Program-made: the position numbers and the translations under genes
Notes under the pieces: model-generated
What the model saw: only the letters and a program-made list of their open reading frames with translations
Told to the model about the DNA's origin: nothing
Database searches by the model: none
In this document: one piece after another, positions 24,346 through 33,236 of the stretch
Position numbering within the stretch: the first letter of the stretch is position 1
How the letters are laid out: each line of letters starts with the position of its first letter
NCBI GenBank assembly: GCA_033875255.1
Contig: JAWZSN010000006.1
Location: 124,001-188,000, forward strand
Direction: 5' to 3'
From: Marinimicrococcus sp033875255
GTDB lineage: Bacteria; Pseudomonadota; Alphaproteobacteria; Geminicoccales; Geminicoccaceae
DNA: 64,000 nt

Positions 24346-25058
24346 CAGGCGCCTCCGGCACTGACAAAAAGCTCGCGGCGGCGGCTTTGCCCGGTGTGAA
24401 AGCCGAGGCGCCAATCGCGCCGGTCGGCCAGCTCGACCGGACGCCCGTCCGGCTCGCCCTCCATGTCCTCGGTCTCCACCAGAAACCGTCTTTTCTCGTC
24501 GCCCTCTCCTCGCCACGGCTCGACCTGGCCCAGCGCTGCCACCAGCGTCTCCGCCTCGACGATCCGCTCCAGCAGCGGGCCTGCGGGCGGGCAGCCCTTG
24601 CGGCCGAGGAACAGCGGCCGCGCCGGGCGGCGCAGGGCCGCCGCCAGCGCGTCGAGACCGGGCGCCTCGGACGCAGGCTCGAGGCTCAAGGCCACCGTCA
24701 CCGCAGCGTCCGCGAGGTAGTAGCGTTGGCGCAGCACCGGGCCGCCATAGCTGGCATCCCCGCCGTCGCGCCCGGCGGGTCTGCCGCGGCTGGTCCACAG
24801 GAGGTCGCGCTTGGCGAGCTCGGCGGTCTGATAGTCGCGCAGCAGGGTTCCCGACCGGTCCTGTCTCGCGGCGAAGCGCAGCCGTGCCTGGAGCCGGTCG
24901 AGCGCCTCCACGTCGCCATGCTCCCAGCCCAGCGCATTGGCCAGGAGGCCGGTGAGCATGGAGCGGCCGGGCAGCTGGCGGGTCGGGCGGATCTCGTCGA
25001 CGGCGACGCCGCCGAAGCTCATCAGCGGCCCCTCCAGCCGGAGGATCAGCGCGCGCAT
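24345..25058 (-). CDS. cas5e: Cascade subunit Cas5e (CasD)
   Basis: Cas5e caps the 5' handle of the crRNA and contacts Cse1 in Cascade. The 237-residue protein starts with the family signature MRALILRLEGPLMSFGG followed by RPTRQLPGRSMLTGLLANALGW. It continues with the thumb region (LRDYQTAELAKRDLLWTSR) and the C-terminal LADRRDWRLGFHTG. The start at 25058 lies 1 base after the cas7 stop. It is non-catalytic in I-E systems because Cas6e does the processing. Confidence 0.95.
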   Translation of the reverse strand: MRALILRLEGPLMSFGGVAVDEIRPTRQLPGRSMLTGLLANALGWEHGDVEALDRLQARLRFAARQDRSGTLLRDYQTAELAKRDLLWTSRGRPAGRDGGDASYGGPVLRQRYYLADAAVTVALSLEPASEAPGLDALAAALRRPARPLFLGRKGCPPAGPLLERIVEAETLVAALGQVEPWRGEGDEKRRFLVETEDMEGEPDGRPVELADRRDWRLGFHTGQSRRRELFVSAGGA

Positions 25059-25059
25059 C

Positions 25060-26241
25060 TCAGACCTCGCCGCGGATCGCCGCCGCCACCGCCTCGGCCA
25101 TCGCCGGCAGGGTGCATGCCGTGGCCCCGGCAACCCCCGGATCCGGCAGGCTGGTCGCCAGCCAGCGCCGGCCCTCGTTGCCATACATGGCGTCGACCGC
25201 GGCCAGGCGTGCGGCCAGCGCCCGTGCAGCCCCCTCCTCGAGGGGCGGCTGGCGCAAGGGCGTCAAAAAGGCGTTGGCGAGGGTGCGGGGCTGCTCGTCG
25301 CCGGCCTCCGCCAGCACCAGCGAGGCGTAGCTGTAGGGGGCGGTGGAGCCGAGCTTGGCGCCGGGGGTGACCTTGGCGATCAGGTGCAGGAGGTGCTGCA
25401 CCGTGCGCGCCGCCACCGCGCGGTCGGCGGCCAGCCAGTCCGCCTGCCGGCAGCCCTCGAGATTGGCCACGAGCAGCGGCACGTCCACCACCACATAGCC
25501 GTAATAGAGGCCGGTGGTGAGGTCGGCGGTGTTGATATGGCCGGCGCCCGAGCCCTGGTCCTCGGCCGGCAGATCGTCCACTGCCGAGAAGTAGTCCGGC
25601 TCGCTTACTGCCGGATGGACGGTGAGCGCGTGCGCCACGTGGACCGCCGCGTCCACCCGCGCCTCGCGGTCGCCCGAGACGAACCGCCCGAACATCGCGG
25701 CATCGAGCCCGGCGCCTGCCTTGATGGCGTGGAAGTTGGCGCGCAGCTCCTTGAGCTCTGCCGCGATCTTCTTTGCATCGCTGCCGGCGATGCCGACGAT
25801 GCGGCGTGTCTCCCTCGCCAGATGCTCGATCTCGGGACGGCCGAGCACCACCAGCTCGTCGCGCTCCAGATCGACGACGCCGTTGGCGGCACCCTTGGCG
25901 GCCTTGGCCTTCCTGCTCTCGCCGTAGAGCGCCTCCTGCATGGCGGCGAGCACCGCGGTGACAGCGTCGGAAGGCAGACCCTCGGCCACCAGCGGATCGT
26001 GCAGGAGAACCTGCCAGCTCCGCCGGGAGCGCACCGAGCGCCCGATCTCCGGCGCAGCGTTGGCGATGGCCATCTGGTCCTCGGCCTTGCGCCAGTGCCG
26101 CTTGAGGCATTGCGACGAGATGCGCAGCCGCTCGACGCCGCCGAAGGGGATCCGCTTGGCCAACCCCGCATCGTCGCGATTGAGGAGCGTCGCGGGATAG
26201 GAGTGGAGAGTATGGATCTGGACGAATCGGGGCGCGCTCAT
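25060..26241 (-). CDS. cas7e: Cascade backbone subunit Cas7e (Cse4/CasC)
   Basis: Six copies of Cas7e form the crRNA-binding backbone of Cascade. The 393-residue protein has the classic N-terminus FVQIHTLHSYPATLLNRDDAGLAKRIPFGGVERLRISSQCLKRHWR, the finger/thumb region with FGRFVSGD and VAHALTVHPAVSEPDYFSAVDDL, and STAPYSYASLVLAEAGDEQPRTLANAF near the C-terminus. Its ATG overlaps the cse2 stop (ATGA). Confidence 0.96.
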   Translation of the reverse strand: MSAPRFVQIHTLHSYPATLLNRDDAGLAKRIPFGGVERLRISSQCLKRHWRKAEDQMAIANAAPEIGRSVRSRRSWQVLLHDPLVAEGLPSDAVTAVLAAMQEALYGESRKAKAAKGAANGVVDLERDELVVLGRPEIEHLARETRRIVGIAGSDAKKIAAELKELRANFHAIKAGAGLDAAMFGRFVSGDREARVDAAVHVAHALTVHPAVSEPDYFSAVDDLPAEDQGSGAGHINTADLTTGLYYGYVVVDVPLLVANLEGCRQADWLAADRAVAARTVQHLLHLIAKVTPGAKLGSTAPYSYASLVLAEAGDEQPRTLANAFLTPLRQPPLEEGAARALAARLAAVDAMYGNEGRRWLATSLPDPGVAGATACTLPAMAEAVAAAIRGEV

Positions 26242-26771
26242 GCGGCCGGCTCCCTCTCGGCAGTGGCGTGAAAGCGGCTACTGTAATAGTCGCGGGCGAT
26301 GCGCCGCCGGACGTCCGCGCCGCGAGGGCCGTCGGCGGTGAGCAGCAGCCATGCGGCATCCGCCCACTCGAAGCGGCCGGCGTCGCCTCGGGACGCCATC
26401 AGCCGGGCGAGACGGCGCAGCTCCTCGGGCAAGGCGTCGGCATCGAGGCGCAGGAGCCGGAGCAGCCGCGCCTCGGCCACGTCAGCCTCGGCCATGGCCG
26501 TGCCCAGCGAGCGCCGCCCGCCCGCAGGCAGATGGAATGGATGCGCACAGGCCATGCCGCGCAGCACCGCCGCCAGGACGCGCTGGCCATGCGCCTCGTC
26601 GAACAGCTCCGGCGCCAGCTCGGCCACGAGCCGCCAGAAGGCGGCGCCATCAGGTGCAGCAGGCTGCAGTCGGCGCAGCTCGGCAAGGCTGCCGCCGGGA
26701 TAGTCGTCGCGCCCGAGGCGGCGCGCCGCCGCCGCGACCAGCGCGTTCCAGTCCGTCCGCTCACCCGGCAT
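26238..26771 (-). CDS. cse2: Cascade small subunit Cse2 (CasB)
   Basis: Two Cse2 copies stabilise the displaced strand of the R-loop. The 177-residue, helix-rich protein has the family features WNALVAAAARRLGR, DGAAFWRLVAELAPELF, FHLPAGGRRSLGTAMA and LPEELRRLARLMASRG. The chosen start at 26771 overlaps the cse1 end by 11 bases, and its stop overlaps the cas7 start as ATGA. An earlier methionine would reach further into cse1 without family similarity. Confidence 0.92.
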   Translation of the reverse strand: MPGERTDWNALVAAAARRLGRDDYPGGSLAELRRLQPAAPDGAAFWRLVAELAPELFDEAHGQRVLAAVLRGMACAHPFHLPAGGRRSLGTAMAEADVAEARLLRLLRLDADALPEELRRLARLMASRGDAGRFEWADAAWLLLTADGPRGADVRRRIARDYYSSRFHATAEREPAA

Positions 26772-28305
26772 CGGCCGTCTCCACCTCCAGATAGCCGCCG
26801 AACACTTTCTTGAGGGCACCCCGGAGCCGGAGCTCGGCCACCGCCACGGCCTTCATCCGCCGCGCCCCGGCCACCGGCATTGCCGCCACCGCGTCGTTGA
26901 AGATCGCGTTCGCCACCTTGCGGAGGAACGCGATCCACGCCCGCGTCGCCGCCTCGCCCTGCTCGGCCCGCTCGAAGAGATGATCGAAGAACTCCGGCTC
27001 CACGGCCCGGTCCACGCCATCGAGCCACGGCTCGACCCATGCTGTGGTCGTGCGGTCACGCAGGCTGATCTCCTCCGCGCCGGCCTGGGCCAGCGTCAGG
27101 AGCGGGAATTTCAGCACTCGCAGCCGCAGGTCGCGGGCATGCCCGATCATTTCCTCGGCAAGCTGGGCCAGCCGGTCCCGCTCCGCCGGCAGCATCAGCA
27201 TGTCGAGCCGCTGCCTGCCCTCGATGAGCACCTCGCGGCGGTGGTGCCCCTCGGTAGCTCCCTGGCCGCGCACCAGCACGTCGAACCGGGCGGTCATCGC
27301 CGGCCCGTCGCTCTCCTTGTGCCAGTCGAGCAGCAGCGGGCGGGTCCAGACGTCGCGGCGAAACAGCACGGCGCTCATCGCCGCATAATGCGGCGTCGTG
27401 TTGTAGGCGAGCGAGCCGCGCCCGATCTCGATGGGGATCCACGGATCGCCAACATTGCCGCAGCGCTCCTTGGCGGCGAGGCGCGCCGCCTTCGAGGTGG
27501 TGGCGCGGGCGACGAGACCGCCGGCCGGATCCCGGCGAAGCCGGACGCGCCGGCAGACCTCGATGAACCACGGGTCGAGCTCGTGCAGCGCCAGGGACGC
27601 GCTCCCGTCCCAGGGCAGAAGCCAGAGCAGGGCGCGGCCGCCGTTCGCCGCGAGGTCCGGTGCCCGCTCGAGACACCAGTCGCGGCAACGCAGCAGCACC
27701 TCCACGTCGCGCCGCCAATGCGCGCCCGCCCCGCCCGGCGGCACGAGGCCGATGAACGGCCGCGTGGCGAACCCGCCATTCATGCGGGCGATGCCGTAAT
27801 TGCCGGCACCCATGAAACCGGCCGTGGTCTGCAGGGTCACCAGGGCCGCGATCCATGCGGCCGGCGGCGCGTCGGCTGCCAGCGCCTGCTTGACGCCGTG
27901 GTTGCGGCTGGTCACCAGCACGTCGAGATCGTCGGGGGTCTCCACCGGTCTCGTGTGCGGGTCGGCGGCGCCCTTGGGGACGGGCGCCTGCATGAAGGCC
28001 GGCTGCGTCGCGTCCGGCACCACCAGCCGCCAGGGCTCGTCCCCGGGCCATTGCGGCGTGAGCCCGCGCAGCAGGTCGCGCCACAGCTCCGCTTCCTCCG
28101 GAATGGCATCGCGCCCAGCGCGGTGGAGCGCCAGCGCCGCGAGCTGGACGCAGAAAGCATGCCATGGCGCCTGCTGATGGGCGCGCAGGAACGGCAGCCC
28201 CGTCACCTCGTCGCGTGCCAGGGCCGCCAGCAGCGAGGGCAGATCGAGCGGGGTCTCGCTGCCGGCCAGCCCGACCGGCAGGAGCGAATCGGTGAGCAGA
28301 TTCAT
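26761..28305 (-). CDS. cse1: Cascade large subunit Cse1 (CasA/Cas8e)
   Basis: Cse1 recognises the PAM and recruits Cas3. The 514-residue protein starts MNLLTDSLLPV, as in the family, and carries LPFLRAHQQAPWHAFCVQLAALALHRAG, FMQAPVPKGA, TTAGFMGAGNYGIARMNGGFATRPFIGL and a four-helix C-terminal bundle ending VFGGYLEVETADAG. The loop VTSRNHGVKQALA is at the position of the PAM-sensing/L1 loop. ATG and the cas3 stop overlap as ATGA. Confidence 0.95.
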   Translation of the reverse strand: MNLLTDSLLPVGLAGSETPLDLPSLLAALARDEVTGLPFLRAHQQAPWHAFCVQLAALALHRAGRDAIPEEAELWRDLLRGLTPQWPGDEPWRLVVPDATQPAFMQAPVPKGAADPHTRPVETPDDLDVLVTSRNHGVKQALAADAPPAAWIAALVTLQTTAGFMGAGNYGIARMNGGFATRPFIGLVPPGGAGAHWRRDVEVLLRCRDWCLERAPDLAANGGRALLWLLPWDGSASLALHELDPWFIEVCRRVRLRRDPAGGLVARATTSKAARLAAKERCGNVGDPWIPIEIGRGSLAYNTTPHYAAMSAVLFRRDVWTRPLLLDWHKESDGPAMTARFDVLVRGQGATEGHHRREVLIEGRQRLDMLMLPAERDRLAQLAEEMIGHARDLRLRVLKFPLLTLAQAGAEEISLRDRTTTAWVEPWLDGVDRAVEPEFFDHLFERAEQGEAATRAWIAFLRKVANAIFNDAVAAMPVAGARRMKAVAVAELRLRGALKKVFGGYLEVETADAG

Positions 28306-30884
28306 GCGGCAGCATCCCTGTGATGCCGCAAGCCCAGCCGGTCGTAGCGATAGCGCCGCTCGCCCAGTCGCAGCACGCCGTCCTCCTCCACCTGCAGCGC
28401 CGCGTCTGCCGCGGCGAGGCCCGAAGGCAGCATCCAGTGGGGGATCTTGAGGTGGGTGAGCGTCGCGCCGAAGGGCGAGGGCCGCGGCGGGTCGAGCGGA
28501 AGCAGAAGGTCGGCAGCGCCCAGACGGGTGGCAATGTGCTCGGCCGCACCCGGCCAGGCCAGCTCGGCGAAGGGCTTGCGGTAGTCGATGGCGACGTTGA
28601 TGCCCTGCGCCCGGGTCTGCATCCCGCGGCCGAACAGCTCCGCCGCGTAGCGCTCCCATGCCGGCCCCGCGTCCCGGGCGATGGCGTCGAGACTGTCGGG
28701 ATGCGTCCCCTCCTCGACCAGCCGGCGGTTGTCGGCCGGCAGACGCCAGACTGCGCCCGCGCCGACGAGCCTGCGCGTCGCCTCCACCGCCGGCACGTTC
28801 TCGTAGGCGCGCTCGCGCCCAATTCCGTCCTGGGGGCGCCGCAGCCGCGGGGCGAGGTCGCCGTCTTCCGGCACCAGCACGCTACAGCGTGCCGTCTCGA
28901 AGCCCCCCGGCCGGCGCCGGGCGTGGCGGTGCAGCCGGCCGATGCGCTGCAGCAGCACATCGACCGGGCAGAGATCGGTGATCAGCAGATCGGCATCGAT
29001 GTCGAGCGACTGCTCCAGCGTCTGCGTCGCCACGATCACCGCCGGGCCGGGCGGCCCGTTCCGGCCGAAGCGCTTCTCCACCGCCTCGTCGAGCAGGCGG
29101 CGGTCCTCGGCGGCGAAGCGGCCGTGATGCAGGGTGGCTACGCCCTGCACCCGGAAGAGGGCCGGATGGTCCGGGCCCAGCACGGCTTCCAGCGCCTCCT
29201 GCGTGGCGATGGCGGCTGCCACCGTGTTGTGGAGCACCACCACACGCGCCCCCGCCGAGACCGCCGCAGCGGCCCGCTCCGCCACCAGCGCCGGGCTCCC
29301 CATGGCCGGCAGCGGCTCCAGCTCGACTCTTTTGTCAGTGCCCTGGCCGGCGAGGTCCACGGGTGCCGCATGGCTGGCGGTGATGCGCGGGTAGGGAAGA
29401 TCCCGGCAGGCCGCGAGCGGCGGCGGCCGCTCGGCACCCTCGAGGAGCCGCGCCCGGCTGGCAGCACCCAGCGTCGCCGACATGAGCAGCACATGGCCGC
29501 CGCAGGCCCAAAACAGCGCCAGCAGCCGCCCGGTCAGCGCCGTCATGTAGGCGTCGCTGGCATGGACCTCGTCGATCACCAGGAGGTGGCGTACGAGGCA
29601 GGCGGCGCGCAGATGGGCGTGCTTGACCTGGAGCGCGCCCAGGAGCGCCTGGTCGATCGTGCCGACCGCGAAGCCCGCCGCCGCGTAGCGCTTGGGATTC
29701 TCGGCAGCCCAGCGGCTCTCGTGCCGCTCGCTGGTCTCGGCGTCGCTCCACTGCACCCGGAACTCGGGCAGCCTCTCGCCCTCGGCCCGGCCCATCCGGT
29801 AGTAGCCGGGCACCGCCAGCAGCGCTTCCCGCTCGCCCGCCCCGAAGGTGGCGTCGAGCCAGCCCTGCATGCGGCGGTGAAGCTGCACGGCCGCGCTGCG
29901 CAGCGGCACCGCGAAGAAGCAGCCGTCCACCAGCCCGGCCTCCATCAGCCGGCCGGCCCAGCGCAGCGCCGCCTCGGTCTTGCCAGAGCCCGTCTCGCTC
30001 TCCAGCAGGACGACCGAGCCCTCCTCCCCCGGCAGCGCCAGAAGGTCCATGGCCGCCTGGGCCGCGCGGGGCGGGAACGCGAACTGTGCCGCGAAGGGCG
30101 GCAGCGGGTCCGGCCGCGTCGCCTCGAGCCCCACCGCCCGCAGCACCTCCGGCGCCCGCCCGCGCACGAAGCCGGCGCGCGGCGGATCGTCCGGCAGGCT
30201 GTAGGGAAAGCGCGCCGGCCCGTCGTCGGAGCCCAGCCAGTCGGCCAGCATGAGCAGGCCGGCGAAGAGATGCTGGAAGGGCGGCGCCTCGGGCAGCGGC
30301 GGCACGTCTGGGGAAAAGGCCAGGGGAAAGAGCCGCCGCCCCTCCTCCACCAGCTCCTTCAGCCGCCGCAGGGGCTCGCGCCCGTCCGTGGTCCAGGCCT
30401 TGTGCAGATAGGCGTGCTCGCCCTGCCGATAGGCGAGATCGGGCGTGCGCCCGTGATGCGCGAAGACGGCGAGCAGAAGGGACACGGCGCCCTCGCCGGC
30501 CCAGGCGTTGAGCCGCTGCGCGTCGATGGCGTCCAGAAAGGCCGCGAGCTCGGGCCCGTCCTCCTGCCACAGCGGCCTGAGCGCCGCCAGGTGCCCGCAG
30601 GACGATCCCGGCTCCGGCGCCGCCAGGGCGCGAAAGCCCCGGCTGCACTTGCCCAGATCGTGCAGGAAGGCCAGATGGCACAGCCGCGCCACCTGCCCCT
30701 CGTGAAGCCCGGAAAGCCCGCCCGCACGCGCCAGCCGCCGCCGCAGAACGGGCTGCGCCAGCAAGGCCTCGAGCGTCCCCGCCACATCGATCGAATGGTC
30801 GACCAGCGGATGCCAGGCCGGCCCGCCGCGCGCCTCGTCCCGGAACTTGCCCCAGAGATCCTTCGCCTCCGGCCGGCCGTACAT
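28302..30884 (-). CDS. cas3: CRISPR effector nuclease-helicase Cas3 (type I-E)
   Basis: Cas3 unwinds and degrades DNA marked by Cascade. The 860-residue protein has an N-terminal HD nuclease (WHPLVDHSIDVA with His25 and His30, FLHDLGK with His75-Asp76, FAHHGRTPD) and a superfamily 2 helicase: Walker A ESETGSGKTEAAL (Lys302), DEVH at 438-441 (VIDEVHASD), motif III MSATLG, and motif VI QRIGRLHRHARR. It ends with the C-terminal accessory domain. All motifs look intact. The start at 30884 is preceded by GGGGAG; an open frame extending upstream into array 2 is not coding. It is first in the cas operon, beneath an AT-rich promoter. Confidence 0.96.
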   Translation of the reverse strand: MYGRPEAKDLWGKFRDEARGGPAWHPLVDHSIDVAGTLEALLAQPVLRRRLARAGGLSGLHEGQVARLCHLAFLHDLGKCSRGFRALAAPEPGSSCGHLAALRPLWQEDGPELAAFLDAIDAQRLNAWAGEGAVSLLLAVFAHHGRTPDLAYRQGEHAYLHKAWTTDGREPLRRLKELVEEGRRLFPLAFSPDVPPLPEAPPFQHLFAGLLMLADWLGSDDGPARFPYSLPDDPPRAGFVRGRAPEVLRAVGLEATRPDPLPPFAAQFAFPPRAAQAAMDLLALPGEEGSVVLLESETGSGKTEAALRWAGRLMEAGLVDGCFFAVPLRSAAVQLHRRMQGWLDATFGAGEREALLAVPGYYRMGRAEGERLPEFRVQWSDAETSERHESRWAAENPKRYAAAGFAVGTIDQALLGALQVKHAHLRAACLVRHLLVIDEVHASDAYMTALTGRLLALFWACGGHVLLMSATLGAASRARLLEGAERPPPLAACRDLPYPRITASHAAPVDLAGQGTDKRVELEPLPAMGSPALVAERAAAAVSAGARVVVLHNTVAAAIATQEALEAVLGPDHPALFRVQGVATLHHGRFAAEDRRLLDEAVEKRFGRNGPPGPAVIVATQTLEQSLDIDADLLITDLCPVDVLLQRIGRLHRHARRRPGGFETARCSVLVPEDGDLAPRLRRPQDGIGRERAYENVPAVEATRRLVGAGAVWRLPADNRRLVEEGTHPDSLDAIARDAGPAWERYAAELFGRGMQTRAQGINVAIDYRKPFAELAWPGAAEHIATRLGAADLLLPLDPPRPSPFGATLTHLKIPHWMLPSGLAAADAALQVEEDGVLRLGERRYRYDRLGLRHHRDAAA

Positions 30885-30894
30885 GGCCGCTCCC

Positions 30895-30930
30895 CGACAA
30901 TAGTTCTTACTATATCGTATCACGTAGCAT
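30895..30930 (-). promoter_or_regulatory. AT-rich promoter/operator region of the cas operon
   Basis: This stretch between cas3 and array 2 is strikingly AT-rich. It contains the dyad ATAGT-TCTT-ACTAT (30900-30913) and, on the minus strand, TACGAT/TATAGT hexamers that could serve as the -10 box. The dyad lies 16 bases upstream of the cas3 ATG, so a bound protein would block transcription or translation start. No dedicated regulator gene is present in the locus. Confidence 0.6.
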
Positions 30931-31012
30931 GGCGCCGGCTCTGACACCAGCTCCGGGCTCTGCCGAGGACGCCTCCGGCGGCTCCCCGCGGCGCGGCGCG
31001 GCGCGGCGCCCG

Positions 31013-33236
31013 GCCCGATCCTCGCGTGTGCGGGGGAGTCTTCATTCAGGATGCCTGACCCATACATCGCGACGGTCGATCCCCGCGTGTGCGGGGGAGC
31101 CGCCTGGGCCCAGGCCGTCAGCGCGTCGTCATAGGGTCGATTCCCGCGTGTGCGGGGAAGCCGCTGTCTGTGGTGGAGCTATCCGCCCGGGAAAGGGTCG
31201 ATCCCCGCGTATGCGGGGGAGCCCCGCCGATGCAGAGGGGCGCGGTCTCGCCGGCGGGTCGATCCCCGCGTGTGCGGGGGAGCCGGCCTGGGCGATTCTT
31301 ACGCTGGGTGGACCCAGGGTCGATCCCCGCGTGTGCGGGGGAGCCGTCAAGCATCGGGATCTCGCGGGTCGCGACGACGGTCGATCCCCGCATGTGCGGG
31401 GGAGCCCAAGGCCGGCGCATCCGCCGCCCCCAGCATCGAGGTCGATCCCCGCATGTGCGGGGGAGCCGCTATCAGCGACGACCGCGAGGAGATCGAGCAG
31501 GGTCGATCCCCGCATGTGCGGGGGAGCCATTTCCTCCTTGCTCAGGATTTTCTCGAGCGCCGGTCGATCCCCGCATGTGCGGGGGAGCCTCCACCCCGTC
31601 GAACATGATGCTCTCGAGATAGGGTCGATCCCCGCATGTGCGGGGGAGCCCAGATCGGGCCCAGGACGGGCCTCATGATGGCGGGTCGATCCCCGCATGT
31701 GCGGGGGAGCCTTGTTATAGCCATCCGCGATGGCCCGATCCTGCGGTCGATCCCCGCATGTGCGGGGGAGCCCGATGCGGAATCTGCTGCTTCAGTCGCG
31801 CGTAGGGTCGATCCCCGCATGTGCGGGGGAGCCCTGACGCCTCCCGGGATGACCCCGGCCACGACGGGTCGATCCCCGCATGTGCGGGGGAGCCGCATTG
31901 AGCGTCCGCGAGCGGCCTTTCAAGAGAGGTCGATCCCCGCATGTGCGGGGGAGCCGCCGCCCGCAGCACCGATTTCAGGTCGGCGTGCGGTCGATCCCCG
32001 CATGTGCGGGGGAGCCTCCGTGGCAGCGTCGCCAGAAGGAGGGCCGTCAGGTCGATCCCCGCATGTGCGGGGGAGCCAGGCACCGTATATAACTGCGCCA
32101 TCAAGTATGGGGTCGATCCCCGCATGTGCGGGGGAGCCCGCATGCCTGGCGTGGGAATGCTGGGAGTATAGAGTCGATCCCCGCATGTGCGGGGGAGCCT
32201 GCGCGAGAACGACGTGCCGGACGACGACGTGTGGTCGATCCCCGCATGTGCGGGGGAGCCCTGCTGATGCAGTCGGCGCCCCTGGCGGTGCCGGGTCGAT
32301 CCCCGCATGTGCGGGGGAGCCGCGCTCGGGCCGGGTATTAAGCGGTTGTCGTGGGGTCGATCCCCGCATGTGCGGGGGAGCCCCCGTCGCGGGGTCTACC
32401 GTATTACTCGGGTAGGGTCGATCCCCGCGTGTGCGGGGGAGCCCAAGGCCGGCGCATCCGCCGCCCGCAGCATAGAGGTCGATCCCCGCGTGTGCGGGGG
32501 AGCCGTCGAATACTGCCTCGACCGGGTGGTCGAGGAGGGTCGATCCCCGCGTGTGCGGGGGAGCCGGTCCACGACGGCTCGGCAGCCGGGCAGTGCGGGG
32601 TCGATCCCCGCGTGTGCGGGGGAGCCAGATGGACCGCTCAGGCAATGAATACCTCGACAGGTCGATCCCCGCGTGTGCGGGGGAGCCACAACGCCAACGC
32701 CAGGAATGCGCGAGAAAAAAGGTCGATCCCCGCGTGTGCGGGGGAGCCAGAGTAATCAATGCTGCCGGTGAAGTCGGGGACGGTCGATCCCCGCGTGTGC
32801 GGGGGAGCCGCGCCGCAGGGCGCGCCTCCGCGGAAGGCAAAAGGTCGATCCCCGCGTGTGCGGGGGAGCCATGTTAGGGATCTTTTTCTCTACGGCGATC
32901 AATGGTCGATCCCCGCGTGTGCGGGGGAGCCTCCGAGATCGGCGCGCTCGCGATAGCTAAGTGCGGTCGATCCCCGCGTGTGCGGGGGAGCCACCTCGAT
33001 GAAGTCACCGACTTCACCGGCAGCAGGTCGATCCCCGCGTGTGCGGGGGAGCCGGCAGGCCGCTAACGCGGTCGCTGGCGCGACCCGGTCGATCCCCGCG
33101 TGTGCGGGGGAGCCCCCGTGGTGATCTCGATGCGGTCCGAGGCGGTCGGTCGATCCCCGCGTGTGCGGGGGAGCCCAGGGCGGCGACGCCTATGAGCGCG
33201 CCTTGGAGGGTCGATCCCCGCGTGTGCGGGGGAGCC
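31013..33236 (-). CRISPR. CRISPR array 2, type I-E, 37 repeats and 36 spacers
   Basis: Repeats of 28 bases recur at an exact 61-base period, giving 33-base spacers throughout. Plus-strand repeats begin GGTCGATCCCCGC and end GCGGGGGAGCC. The 4-base centre is GTGT in 14 leader-proximal repeats (32416-33236), ATGT in 17 middle repeats (31379-32382) and GTGT again in the old end, with single variants at 31135, 31196 (GTAT) and 32172. The leftmost copy at 31013-31040 is degenerate, marking the trailer end. The leader is on the right, so the array is read on the minus strand toward cas3. The centre differs from array 1 (GCGT), so the two arrays are separately maintained. Confidence 0.97.

Noticed and set aside
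28320..30944. Plus-strand frame of about 870 codons opposite cas3
   Set aside because: It is a shadow of cas3; there is no recognisable motif and the composition is typical of antisense frames.
31013..33236. Long repeat-containing frames in array 2, including one fused to the 5' end of cas3
   Set aside because: Same cause. The cas3 start at 30884 with its ribosome-binding site explains the gene.
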